The position numbers were made by a program, and so were the translations under genes. This document shows, in pieces, positions 1-5,574 of a stretch of 6,766 nt of DNA; position 1 is the first letter of the stretch, and every line of letters begins with the position of its first letter. This DNA comes from Acidobacteriota bacterium (GTDB taxonomy: Bacteria > Acidobacteriota > Terriglobia > Terriglobales > Acidobacteriaceae). The DNA is taken from contig JAJYAE010000239.1 in the NCBI GenBank assembly GCA_021779695.1, forward strand, positions 1-6,766, in the 5' to 3' direction. The notes under the pieces were generated by a model. That model saw only the letters and a list, made by a program, of their open reading frames with translations, was not told the DNA's origin and did not search any database.

Positions 1-291
1 TTTGCTCTGCAAGGATTCCTCAGCAGCCACGAGGCGGCGCCGCTGGGCAAATACTTCCGTTTCCCAACGCGTGGCAAGCGCTTTTCTGTAGCTCTCGATG
101 GCGTCGTGGGTGCGCTGCTCAACGGGGCTCTCGGGATGGAGAAAGTTGCGTTCTAAGTCGCGGCAGAGCTTCACATCTTCGCCTGCGGTTCTACGGTCAA
201 ACGCTTCCGCAAATTTCTCCCATGACACTTCCGCTTTGAAGCGTTTGGCCAATTTGCGAAGGTCTTGCTCGACGCGGGCAGAAAAACACAT
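1..291 (-). CDS. SRAP (SOS response-associated peptidase, YedK/HMCES-like) protein, 5' part only
   Basis: SRAP proteins use Cys2, exposed after Met1 removal, to form a covalent thiazolidine link with abasic sites in single-stranded DNA and so shield them. The leftward frame opens with Met-Cys-Phe-Ser-Ala-Arg-Val at 291 and stays open for 97 codons to the window edge, so the C-terminal part is missing. The N-terminus resembles the MCYSA-type branch of the family: catalytic C2, then an LRKLAKRF segment, then a charged, probably helical stretch (about residues 60-95) that in this branch forms an insert. The later active-site residues (Asn, Arg, Glu, His in YedK) lie outside the window. It is divergent from umuDC across a 68-bp gap, a typical SOS neighbourhood. 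Only a weak AAGG (295-292) precedes the start, and a TATAAT lies 12 nt upstream, so the leader would be very short. Family assignment rests on the N-terminal motif and context. Confidence 0.8.
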   Translation of the reverse strand, partial: MCFSARVEQDLRKLAKRFKAEVSWEKFAEAFDRRTAGEDVKLCRDLERNFLHPESPVEQRTHDAIESYRKALATRWETEVFAQRRRLVAAEESLQSK

Positions 292-359
292 GCCTTGAAT
301 TGTATTATATTCGCCTTTCCTTCGCCTCGGGTGCTATACCTGAATTGCGAGGTAGGGCC
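292..359. promoter_or_regulatory. Divergent promoter/operator region between SRAP gene and umuDC
   Basis: This 68-bp AT-rich gap must hold both promoters. On the minus strand there is a perfect TATAAT at 309-304, 12 nt before the SRAP start, with no good -35. On the plus strand TATTAT (303-308) or the extended -10 TGCTATACC (332-340) could serve umuDC. An inverted repeat GAAT (297-300)-N8-ATTC (309-312) overlaps the -10 element, where a LexA-type repressor would block both genes. A second inverted repeat, TACCT (337-341)-N8-AGGTA (350-354), overlaps the umuD ribosome-binding site. The word TGAATTG occurs twice (296-302 and 341-347). No canonical E. coli, Bacillus or alphaproteobacterial LexA box is visible, so operator identity is inferred. 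Confidence 0.5.
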
Positions 360-785
360 ATGAGACTTCAGTTTGTGGAATGGCGTGCGGAGTGGCCGCT
401 AGTGCTGCCTTTTTACGATGGTTTGGTTCCTGCTGGGTTCCCAAGCCCGGCAGACGACTATGTGGAAACACCGCTCGATCTGAACGAGTTCCTGATCCAA
501 AACAAGGCGGCGACGTTCTTGATGCGCGTCGAGGGAGACAGCATGAAAGATGCTGGAATCCTCGACGGAGATCTGTTGGTAGTGGACAGAGCCGCGAAGC
601 CTGGCTCTGGCAGCGTGGTTGTCGTGGCGGTGAACGGTGAGTACACCGTGAAGCGTCTCCGGCGCACGGCTGAAGGAGTGTGGCTCGATCCGGCCAACTC
701 GCGTTTTCAACCGATGCGAGTTGCTACGGATGAAGAGCTGCACATCTTCGGGGTTGTGAGGCACGCTATTCATACACTGCGGTGA
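360..785 (+). CDS. umuD: UmuD-like S24-family self-cleaving protease, DNA polymerase V subunit
   Basis: UmuD is cut by RecA-stimulated self-cleavage to UmuD', which dimerises and joins UmuC as translesion polymerase V. The protein is 141 aa (E. coli UmuD is 139). The expected cleavage bond is Ala25-Gly26 in LVPAGFPSP, the Ala-Gly form used by LexA. The nucleophile is Ser61 in VEGDSMKDAGI and the general base is Lys98 in GEYTVKRL, so the Ser-Lys dyad is intact at the usual spacing. There is no N-terminal DNA-binding domain, which separates it from LexA and phage repressors. ATG 360 is chosen because GAGG (349-352) sits 7 nt upstream; a TTG at 300 would add 20 unrelated residues and lacks a ribosome-binding site. 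The stop is 4 nt before umuC, so the two are one operon and probably translationally coupled. SOS control is likely but inferred. Confidence 0.93.
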   Translation: MRLQFVEWRAEWPLVLPFYDGLVPAGFPSPADDYVETPLDLNEFLIQNKAATFLMRVEGDSMKDAGILDGDLLVVDRAAKPGSGSVVVVAVNGEYTVKRLRRTAEGVWLDPANSRFQPMRVATDEELHIFGVVRHAIHTLR

Positions 786-789
786 GCCG

Positions 790-2067
790 ATGGAAGAGCA
801 AGTGTTCGGTCTCATTGACGGAAATAATTTCTATTGCAGTTGTGAACGAGTGTTCCGCCCCGATCTGGAGGGCGTGCCGGTAATTGTCCTCTCAAACAAT
901 GACGGGTGCGCAGTGTCGCGGTCGAACGAAGCGAAGGCGCTCGGGGTCAAGATGGGTGATCCTGAGTTCAAAATTCGGAAGCTGATAGAGCGCGAGAATA
1001 TCCGCGTCTTTAGCTCGAATTACGCTCTGTATGAGGACATCAGTCGCAGAGTCGTAGATACGCTCACGACGATGGTTCCTGCTGTTGAAACATACTCGAT
1101 CGACGAAAGCTTCCTGAACCTGACGGAGTTCCGATCGCGTGACCTGGAGGAGTTGGGTCGTGAGCTGCGGCAACGTGTTTTGCAATGGACAGGGATACCA
1201 ACGTGCGTAGGAATTGCGCCTACGAAAACGCTGGCGAAGTTGGGAAATTTTCTTGCGAAGAAGCGTCCGCAGTTTCGTGGAGTGTGTGATCTGCGAGCGG
1301 CGACGGCGAGAGCAGAGCTGTTGCCATCTGTGCCAGTGGAAGAGGTGTGGGGAATTGGAGCCGCTTCGACGGCGAAGCTGCAAAGGCTGGGCGTAGCGAC
1401 AGCGGCGGACCTGGCTGGGCTGGAGCCTGAGCAGGCACGGTCGCTTCTCACCGTGACTGGCGGCCGCGTGGTCTACGAACTACGGGGCATCTCGTGCCTG
1501 CCGCTGGAGATGCTGGAGCCGACGCGGAAGGGAATTGCTGTTACGCGCAGCTTCGGCAATTCGGTAGTCAAGTGGCAAAGCATGAGCGAAGCGATTGCAA
1601 GCTACGCGACGAGAGCGGCGGAGAAGATGCGTCGACACAAAGTGGCGGCGGCGCATCTGATGGTGTTTATCCATACGAGCCCATTCGCGGAAGGTCCGCA
1701 ATACTCGAACAGCGTGTCGGGCCGCTTCATAGAAGCGACCAATGACACGGCTGAGGTAGTCGGGCTGGCGCTGCGGCTTGGGGCTCGTCTGTGGCGCGAT
1801 GGCTATCGCTACGCGAAAGCCGGGGTGGTGTTGACGGAGCTGTTGCCGGAGACAATGCACCAACCGTCACTGTGGGGTGAGCTGGACCGCGAGAAGCGGG
1901 CCAAGCTCTGGCGCGTCGTGGACAGCCTTAACGCCGATCTCGGGCGTGACTCGGTACGCCTTCTGAGTGCGGGGCCGAAAGCAGCTTCCTGGAAGCTGCG
2001 GGCATCGCACCGCTCGCCACGCTGGACGACACGTTGGGGGGAGCTGCCGAGGGCTTGCGCGAAATAA
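790..2067 (+). CDS. umuC: UmuC-like Y-family DNA polymerase (Pol V catalytic subunit)
   Basis: This is the catalytic subunit of error-prone translesion polymerase V, partner of UmuD'. It has 425 aa against 422 in E. coli and aligns along its length. Metal-binding residues are Asp10 (LIDGNNFY) and Asp105-Glu106 (YSIDESF); Tyr15 is the expected steric-gate position that excludes ribonucleotides. The SSNYALY segment (75-81) and GIAPTKTLAKLGNF (141-154) complete the palm/fingers. A helix-hairpin-helix thumb region lies near 180-212 (VEEVWGIG), and the little finger spans about 245-355 (TRSFG, SYATRAAEKM). Gln358-Pro-Ser-Leu-Trp362 sits where E. coli UmuC has its QLNLF sliding-clamp-binding motif. 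The C-terminus retains RSPRWTTRW, matching LSPRYTTR in E. coli. No key residue is missing and no frameshift is seen, so the enzyme should be active. The ATG follows the umuD stop by 4 nt with no strong ribosome-binding site, suggesting coupling. Confidence 0.97.
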   Translation: MEEQVFGLIDGNNFYCSCERVFRPDLEGVPVIVLSNNDGCAVSRSNEAKALGVKMGDPEFKIRKLIERENIRVFSSNYALYEDISRRVVDTLTTMVPAVETYSIDESFLNLTEFRSRDLEELGRELRQRVLQWTGIPTCVGIAPTKTLAKLGNFLAKKRPQFRGVCDLRAATARAELLPSVPVEEVWGIGAASTAKLQRLGVATAADLAGLEPEQARSLLTVTGGRVVYELRGISCLPLEMLEPTRKGIAVTRSFGNSVVKWQSMSEAIASYATRAAEKMRRHKVAAAHLMVFIHTSPFAEGPQYSNSVSGRFIEATNDTAEVVGLALRLGARLWRDGYRYAKAGVVLTELLPETMHQPSLWGELDREKRAKLWRVVDSLNADLGRDSVRLLSAGPKAASWKLRASHRSPRWTTRWGELPRACAK

Positions 2068-2082
2068 CCGCTCTAACGATGT

Positions 2083-2123
2083 CTGCGCGAATCACGCTGC
2101 GGCGCCGGCGCCGCAGTGCGCAG
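2083..2123. repeat. Strong GC-rich inverted repeat downstream of umuC; possible terminator
   Basis: The core (2097-2116) is a perfect 20-bp palindrome: CTGCGGCGCC followed by GGCGCCGCAG. Outer arms CTGCGC (2083-2088) and GCGCAG (2118-2123) extend the stem around an 8-nt bulge on the left and 1 nt on the right. It begins 15 nt after the umuC stop, where a transcription end is expected. No T-tract follows on either strand, so it is not a textbook intrinsic terminator. It could be a U-less terminator, an mRNA 3'-end stabiliser, or a dimeric protein-binding site. Confidence 0.55.
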
Positions 2124-2278
2124 CTAAAGCACCGCAGCGGTGAACTGAATACAGAAGCTAACGGTGAAACGCTAACGACTAGATCACAGAGACAGGTGGA
2201 AGCGGAAGCGTCGCAGTTCGGATCGCAGGAGCCGGATCAATTCCGCCGCTTTGAGCTTAGACCCGCTATCATTTTTGC

Positions 2279-2308
2279 TAGACACTTCGCTTTTTATTCG
2301 CCTACAAT
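2279..2308 (+). promoter_or_regulatory. Candidate sigma70-type promoter for the 87-aa gene
   Basis: TAGACA (2279-2284) and TACAAT (2303-2308) each match the -35 and -10 consensus at 5 of 6 positions with an 18-nt spacer in an AT-rich island. Transcription would start near 2315 and run into the gene at 2445 with a leader of about 130 nt. It is a by-eye match only. Confidence 0.35.
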
Positions 2309-2444
2309 TCGCGTATGGCATTTTTTCACTCAGATGCTCGGAAGATGAACTGCGAATTGTCGCCACATAGCTCCATCTGTGGCGCTCGCACGAATGATTT
2401 TGGACAGAGTTGTGAGATGAAAATTCGCAAAAGGAGAATGCAAT

Positions 2445-2708
2445 ATGCTTTGTAAGGTACGGTTCACGACAGTCGATCCAAAAGAGGACTTTGGCAAATA
2501 CGCCATGCACGTCACAGAAGTAAAGACGGGGCGCGTATGGCAAGAGACACGTTTTGAAGATGAGTCAATGCTCGCCAGCGTCATCTCGCAAATTGGAGCA
2601 ACCGAAGAGCAGAAAGCGATCATGTACATGAATTTGGCTAAAAACTCGGCGACGGTCACGGGTGAGTTTGAAATCGACAACGATTATGCGTTGATCCTTA
2701 GCGATTAA
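2445..2708 (+). CDS. Small hypothetical protein, 87 aa
   Basis: I do not recognise this protein. It has a strong ribosome-binding site, AAGGAG (2431-2436), 8 nt before the ATG, which is the main reason to believe it. It is acidic, soluble, and without a signal peptide or membrane segment. The first 40 residues alternate hydrophobic and polar residues in a way that suggests beta-strands (KVRFTTVD, HVTEVKTGRVWQETRF). A more helical middle follows (ESMLASVISQIGATEEQKAIMYMNLAKN), then a strand-like end (ATVTGEFEIDNDYALIL), an overall beta-alpha-beta impression. It lies alone between umuC and the convergent topA operon, so context says little about its role. Two overlapping leftward frames cover the same bases but lack ribosome-binding sites. 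Confidence 0.7.
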   Translation: MLCKVRFTTVDPKEDFGKYAMHVTEVKTGRVWQETRFEDESMLASVISQIGATEEQKAIMYMNLAKNSATVTGEFEIDNDYALILSD

Positions 2709-2717
2709 GATGAAGTC

Positions 2718-2837
2718 GTGACGAAGAAGACTCCGCTTGAACTGATGAACCCGCCCCAGTGCGTGAGTGATTTTAAGGGGAGCGAAGCGGCGGTTTGGGC
2801 AGGAACAGGCCCGACAGAGGGGGTAGCGGAAAACTGA
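2718..2837 (+). CDS. Possible 39-aa small protein
   Basis: A GTG-initiated frame of 39 codons runs from MTKKTPLELMNPPQC to a TGA, in the same frame as the 87-aa gene and directly after its stop (TAA, then three sense codons, then GTG). An internal ATG at 2745 is an alternative start. The ribosome-binding site is poor (AAGATGAAG). The composition is protein-like rather than arginine-rich, which is the only positive sign. It could also be a remnant of a longer downstream partner or a chance frame; I cannot assign a function. Its 3' end overlaps the terminator of the opposing topA gene. Confidence 0.25.
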   Translation: MTKKTPLELMNPPQCVSDFKGSEAAVWAGTGPTEGVAEN

Positions 2838-2856
2838 CCGCGTTTTCTGCGGCCAG
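2830..2856 (-). terminator. Intrinsic terminator of the resolvase-topA operon
   Basis: Read leftward, CTGGCCGC (2856-2849) pairs with GCGGTCAG (2841-2834) through 8 bp including one G-U, around a 7-nt loop AGAAAAC, followed by TTTT (2833-2830). It starts 25 nt after the topA stop. The plus strand folds differently (GCGGAAAAC/GTTTTCTGC, 2826-2850) without a T-tract, so the signal fits the leftward direction. A short GGGGC-AGGA-GCCCC hairpin (2867-2880) lies between the stop codon and this structure. Confidence 0.6.
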
Positions 2857-2881
2857 GTTGCAGCGTGGGGCAGGAGCCCCC

Positions 2882-4903
2882 TTACGTTGTCTTTGTGGTC
2901 GTGCCGGAGCTGCGTGGTGGGAAGATGACCTTGAAAGTAGTGGTGTCGAGAAGTAAAGCAGCCTCGAACGGGCGCTTGTCTTTGGTCATGAAGCCTTTGA
3001 GCACATCGGTTTTGCCCTTGTGGCAGAGTTGTTTCACCTGATTCTCAGTGAGCCGTTTGCCAGAGACTTTTTCATTGATCGCAAAATTGCAGCCCTCGCG
3101 GAAACGACTGCAACCATAAAAATCTTTGATCTTGCGCACCTGACCGCTCTTGCATTTCGGGCAAGTGATGATCTCTGCGAGCTTCGCAGAAGTACCATTG
3201 GACGCGGCTTTTGTCGTCACTGGACTGAACTGCGGTTGCTTTTGTAACGAGAGTCTGGACAATTCGGTAGTGAGTTGGTTCGCAGCCTCACGAACAACGT
3301 CGAGGTATCCTGCGGTGCCAGCGGCGATGTCATCTAAACGCTCCTCAAGATCGCGAGTGAATTTGTATTCGACAAAAGCGAAGTGCGAGACGAGGGAATC
3401 GACGAGCAATTCGCCGTGCGAAGTCGGAAGCAAGTATTTGCGGTCTTCGACCGCATAATTCTTGCCTGTTATCGTTTCGAGGATCGAGCGGTACGTCGAT
3501 GGCCTACCGATGCCAAGCGACTCCAGCTTTTTAATTAGGCTCGCCTGGGTGTAGCGAGCCGGCGGACGTGTCTGTTTCTTCAAGACGCGCCCGCTCTCGG
3601 CCGTTACAGCCGATCCGCCCGCAAGGCTGGGCACGCTCCCGCCGTTGGGCGTCTCTTCGTCGCCGCTGCCGGGCTCCTCTTCTTCTGCCGCGTCTTTGGC
3701 AGTGAGTGACTTCCAACCGGGGGAGAGAAGCGTTCTACCGACGGCCTTGAAAAGAAATGTCTGATCCGAATCGAGAGATTCGAGTTTAACCGTGTTCACA
3801 CTAAACATCGCATCTGCGAGTTGTGAAGCAACTGCACGATTCCAGATGAGTGAGTAGAGAGCGCGTTGGGCCGCATCTTCCCCTGCGGCCCGCATCTCTA
3901 GGTGGGTGGGCCGAATCGCTTCGTGCGCGCCCTGGGCGCTATCCTTGGCCTTCCAGCGCCGCGCCTGAGAGGGGATTGGAAAGTCGTGTCGTTGCGCGAA
4001 AGCGCGGATCTCGCTTAAGGACTCGTCACTAAAATTCTGGCTGTCTGTCCGGTGGTAGGTGATGAGGCCTTGCTCGAATAGCTTCTGTGCGAGCTGAGAA
4101 GTAAGGTCGGGCTTGTAGCCAAGCGACACGCTCGCCGCCTGCAACAGCGTGGACGTGGTGTAGGGCGGGGGCGGTGCCTGTGGGACCGTCTTCGTCTCGG
4201 AGCTGAGGACGCGGAAGCGACGGCACGCCGCGGCCCTTGTGGCCAGCCTTTCGTCAAGAATGTATTTCTCGTCGGCTGCAAGGTGGGGCGCTGTTTCCCA
4301 AGTGGCCCGCCAGCTCCCTTCATCGAAGGAGACTTCCGCACCGAAGTGCTTCGTTTCACGGAAGGCCTGAATCTCGCGCTCGCGTTCGACTACAAGCCGG
4401 ACGGCGGGGCTCTGTACGCGTCCTGCGCTCAGACCGCGCACAGTGGTTTGGTCTGAGAGTACCGGCGATACTTGGTAGCCTACAAGGCGGTCGAGCACTC
4501 GCCGGGCCTTGTACGCGAGGACAAGGTTGTCGTTGATCTTGCGCGGCGTCGTCAAGGCCTTCTTGATGACAGCCGGGGTGATTGCGTCGAAGGTGACGCG
4601 CTTGTAGCTGCGCGGGCGGAGGAGCTGCAACAGGTGCCAAGATATAGCTTCGCCTTCTCGATCCGGGTCTGTGGCAAGGAAGACCTCATCGGCACGGGAT
4701 ACGAGAGTCTTGAGGCGGCTGATTACCTGAGCGCCGCGCTCGGTGAGCTGGTAGGTCGGCTCAAACGTCTGAAGATCGACGGCCATCTCTTTTGTCGGTA
4801 GATCGCGGACGTGGCCGACGCTGGCGACGACCTCCCAACCCGCGCCTAGTGCGCTCTGAATCTTCTTCGTCTTGTTGGGGCTTTCAACAATCATCAGCTT
4901 CAT
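2882..4903 (-). CDS. topA: Type IA DNA topoisomerase (topoisomerase I-like), mobile-element type
   Basis: A 673-aa type IA topoisomerase, which cuts one strand, forms a 5'-phosphotyrosine link and passes the other strand, relaxing negative supercoils or unlinking DNA. The N-terminal Toprim domain has Glu7 (IVESPNK) and the acidic triad Asp79/Asp81/Glu83 (ATDPDREGEA). The catalytic tyrosine is Tyr283 with Arg285 (LITYHRTDSQNFS), in the TopA rather than TopB form; HEAIRPT (327-333) and GIGRPSTYR (464-472) are conserved core motifs. Residues about 403-446 form a low-complexity acidic/Gly-Ser insert. The tail has one C4 zinc finger (C581, C584, C598, C605) and a Toprim_Crpt-like segment (about 606-660, TENQVKQLCHKGKT), not the multi-finger tail of E. 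coli TopA. This shortened tail and the resolvase neighbour suggest a plasmid or element copy. GGAGG (4920-4916) lies 12 nt before the ATG, inside the end of the resolvase gene, so the two are co-transcribed. Confidence 0.95.
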   Translation of the reverse strand: MKLMIVESPNKTKKIQSALGAGWEVVASVGHVRDLPTKEMAVDLQTFEPTYQLTERGAQVISRLKTLVSRADEVFLATDPDREGEAISWHLLQLLRPRSYKRVTFDAITPAVIKKALTTPRKINDNLVLAYKARRVLDRLVGYQVSPVLSDQTTVRGLSAGRVQSPAVRLVVEREREIQAFRETKHFGAEVSFDEGSWRATWETAPHLAADEKYILDERLATRAAACRRFRVLSSETKTVPQAPPPPYTTSTLLQAASVSLGYKPDLTSQLAQKLFEQGLITYHRTDSQNFSDESLSEIRAFAQRHDFPIPSQARRWKAKDSAQGAHEAIRPTHLEMRAAGEDAAQRALYSLIWNRAVASQLADAMFSVNTVKLESLDSDQTFLFKAVGRTLLSPGWKSLTAKDAAEEEEPGSGDEETPNGGSVPSLAGGSAVTAESGRVLKKQTRPPARYTQASLIKKLESLGIGRPSTYRSILETITGKNYAVEDRKYLLPTSHGELLVDSLVSHFAFVEYKFTRDLEERLDDIAAGTAGYLDVVREAANQLTTELSRLSLQKQPQFSPVTTKAASNGTSAKLAEIITCPKCKSGQVRKIKDFYGCSRFREGCNFAINEKVSGKRLTENQVKQLCHKGKTDVLKGFMTKDKRPFEAALLLDTTTFKVIFPPRSSGTTTKTT

Positions 4904-4910
4904 GGTTGTG

Positions 4911-5468
4911 TTAGTCCTCCGTCGTGACGATGCGATGCACCGTAGGTTTGGAAATTTTGAACTGACGAGCGATTTCGCCGATGCTCAAGCTGCCGGCCTT
5001 GTGCAACGCTCTGATCTGCTTCCTCTGCGCGGCAGTCGTCTTTTTCTTGGCGCCGCCGACCCGGCCACGCGCACGGGCAGTGGCAAGCCCTGCATTCGTT
5101 CTTTCGCTGATTCGCTCACGCTCGTGCTCCGCCAGGAGCGCGAACACTTTGAAGGCGAATTTACCCATAGCGGTGGTCGTGTCCAGATTCTCTGTCAACG
5201 AGACGAGCTGAACCTTGGCCTCTCTAAGCTGCTCAACAATGCGAACCAAATCAATGAGGGAGCGGCCAAGCCTATCGAGTTTCCAGATGACAAGTGTGTC
5301 CCCTGCGCGAAGCGAGTCGAGGCACGCCCGAAGCTCCGGACGATCGGCGCTATTCTTGCCGCTCTTCGTTTCTTCATAAATGCGCGTGCATTTTGCTTTC
5401 TTCAGTGCTCCGAGCTGAAGTTCAAGGTTCTGGTCTTTCGTGGAAACCCGCGCATAGCCGATTTTCAT
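4911..5468 (-). CDS. Serine recombinase of the resolvase/invertase (Tn3/Hin) family
   Basis: A 185-aa small serine recombinase, the same size as Tn3 and gamma-delta resolvases. The nucleophile is Ser9 in GYARVSTKDQ, with Tyr5 and Arg7; Asp65, Arg66 and Arg69 come from KLDRLGRS. LDTTTAMGK (95-103) and the long E-helix (about 101-135, HERERISERTNAGL) match the dimerisation region. A basic linker (ARARGRVGGAKKK) leads to a C-terminal helix-turn-helix (about 160-181, SIGEIARQFKISKPTVHRIV) for site binding. All catalytic residues are present. The protein may resolve plasmid multimers, act in transposon cointegrate resolution, or invert DNA; sequence alone does not decide. No transposase is nearby. 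topA follows after 7 nt. There is no clear ribosome-binding site, and a TATGAT ends 13 nt upstream, suggesting a nearly leaderless mRNA. The dyad upstream could provide autoregulation. Confidence 0.95.
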   Translation of the reverse strand: MKIGYARVSTKDQNLELQLGALKKAKCTRIYEETKSGKNSADRPELRACLDSLRAGDTLVIWKLDRLGRSLIDLVRIVEQLREAKVQLVSLTENLDTTTAMGKFAFKVFALLAEHERERISERTNAGLATARARGRVGGAKKKTTAAQRKQIRALHKAGSLSIGEIARQFKISKPTVHRIVTTED

Positions 5469-5479
5469 GAGAAAAATAG

Positions 5480-5530
5480 TATCATAAACGGGGGGATTAT
5501 GATATGTTGATTCTGATATCGTTACTGATA
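5480..5530. repeat. Dyad and TGATA half-sites upstream of the resolvase; candidate res site/operator
   Basis: A perfect 8-bp inverted repeat, TATCATAA (5480-5487) and TTATGATA (5497-5504), is separated by 9 nt. To its right TGATA or TGATT recurs at 5500, 5508, 5514 and 5526, with a GATATC palindrome at 5515-5520 and TATC-N6-GATA at 5517-5530. Small serine resolvases commonly bind several AT-rich dyads immediately upstream of their own gene, which also control its expression. That parallel is known for Tn3-type elements; assignment here is inferred from position and repeats. The same stretch could also hold a promoter for the rightward gene at 5575. Confidence 0.45.
5481..5510 (-). promoter_or_regulatory. 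Candidate promoter of the resolvase-topA operon
   Basis: On the minus strand TCAACA (5510-5505, 4 of 6 to TTGACA) and TATGAT (5486-5481, 5 of 6 to TATAAT) are separated by 18 nt that include a run of six C (G6 on the plus strand, 5490-5495). Transcription would begin near 5474, only about 6 nt before the ATG. The -10 lies inside one arm of the inverted repeat at 5480-5504, so binding there would repress. Confidence 0.4.
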
Positions 5531-5574
5531 GCTGTTTCGGTTTCGGGTCCGTTTAGTTAAGTATGGAGAGTGTC

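Larger units (their letters stand above)
2068..2444. other. Intergenic region without a convincing gene
   Basis: This 377-bp stretch has short overlapping open frames on both strands, but none has a ribosome-binding site or a recognisable protein. It starts with the strong GC hairpin at 2083-2123, then a small inverted repeat CACCG-CAG-CGGTG (2130-2142) and a direct repeat GCTAACG (2157-2163 and 2171-2177). The second half becomes AT-rich (2271-2330) and contains a candidate promoter. A leader of roughly 130 nt would separate that promoter from the next gene. I see no riboswitch, tRNA or small-RNA signature I can name. Confidence 0.6.

Noticed and set aside
98..298. Rightward open frame of 66 aa at the left edge
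   Set aside because: It is antisense to the SRAP reading frame, is rich in Arg/Ser, and has no ribosome-binding site; the opposite strand gives the recognisable MCFSARV start.
300..359. TTG start at 300 giving a 161-aa UmuD
   Set aside because: The added 20 residues are not UmuD-like and would cover the promoter/operator; ATG 360 has GAGG 7 nt upstream and gives the normal length.
2034..2348. Rightward 104-aa frame over the end of umuC and the intergenic hairpin
   Set aside because: Composition is Arg/Gln-rich and it crosses the GC palindrome; no ribosome-binding site or family resemblance.
2184..2680. Two overlapping leftward frames (119 and 116 aa)
   Set aside because: They are antisense to the 87-aa gene, which has AAGGAG at good spacing; neither leftward frame has a comparable signal.
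2867..2880. GGGGC-AGGA-GCCCC hairpin next to the topA stop
   Set aside because: Only 5 bp and no T-tract; the hairpin with TTTT at 2830-2856 is the better terminator.
4872..5510. Long rightward open frame of 212 aa
   Set aside because: It lies antisense over the whole resolvase gene, whose catalytic motifs are unmistakable; the frame is open because of the codon pattern of the resolvase.
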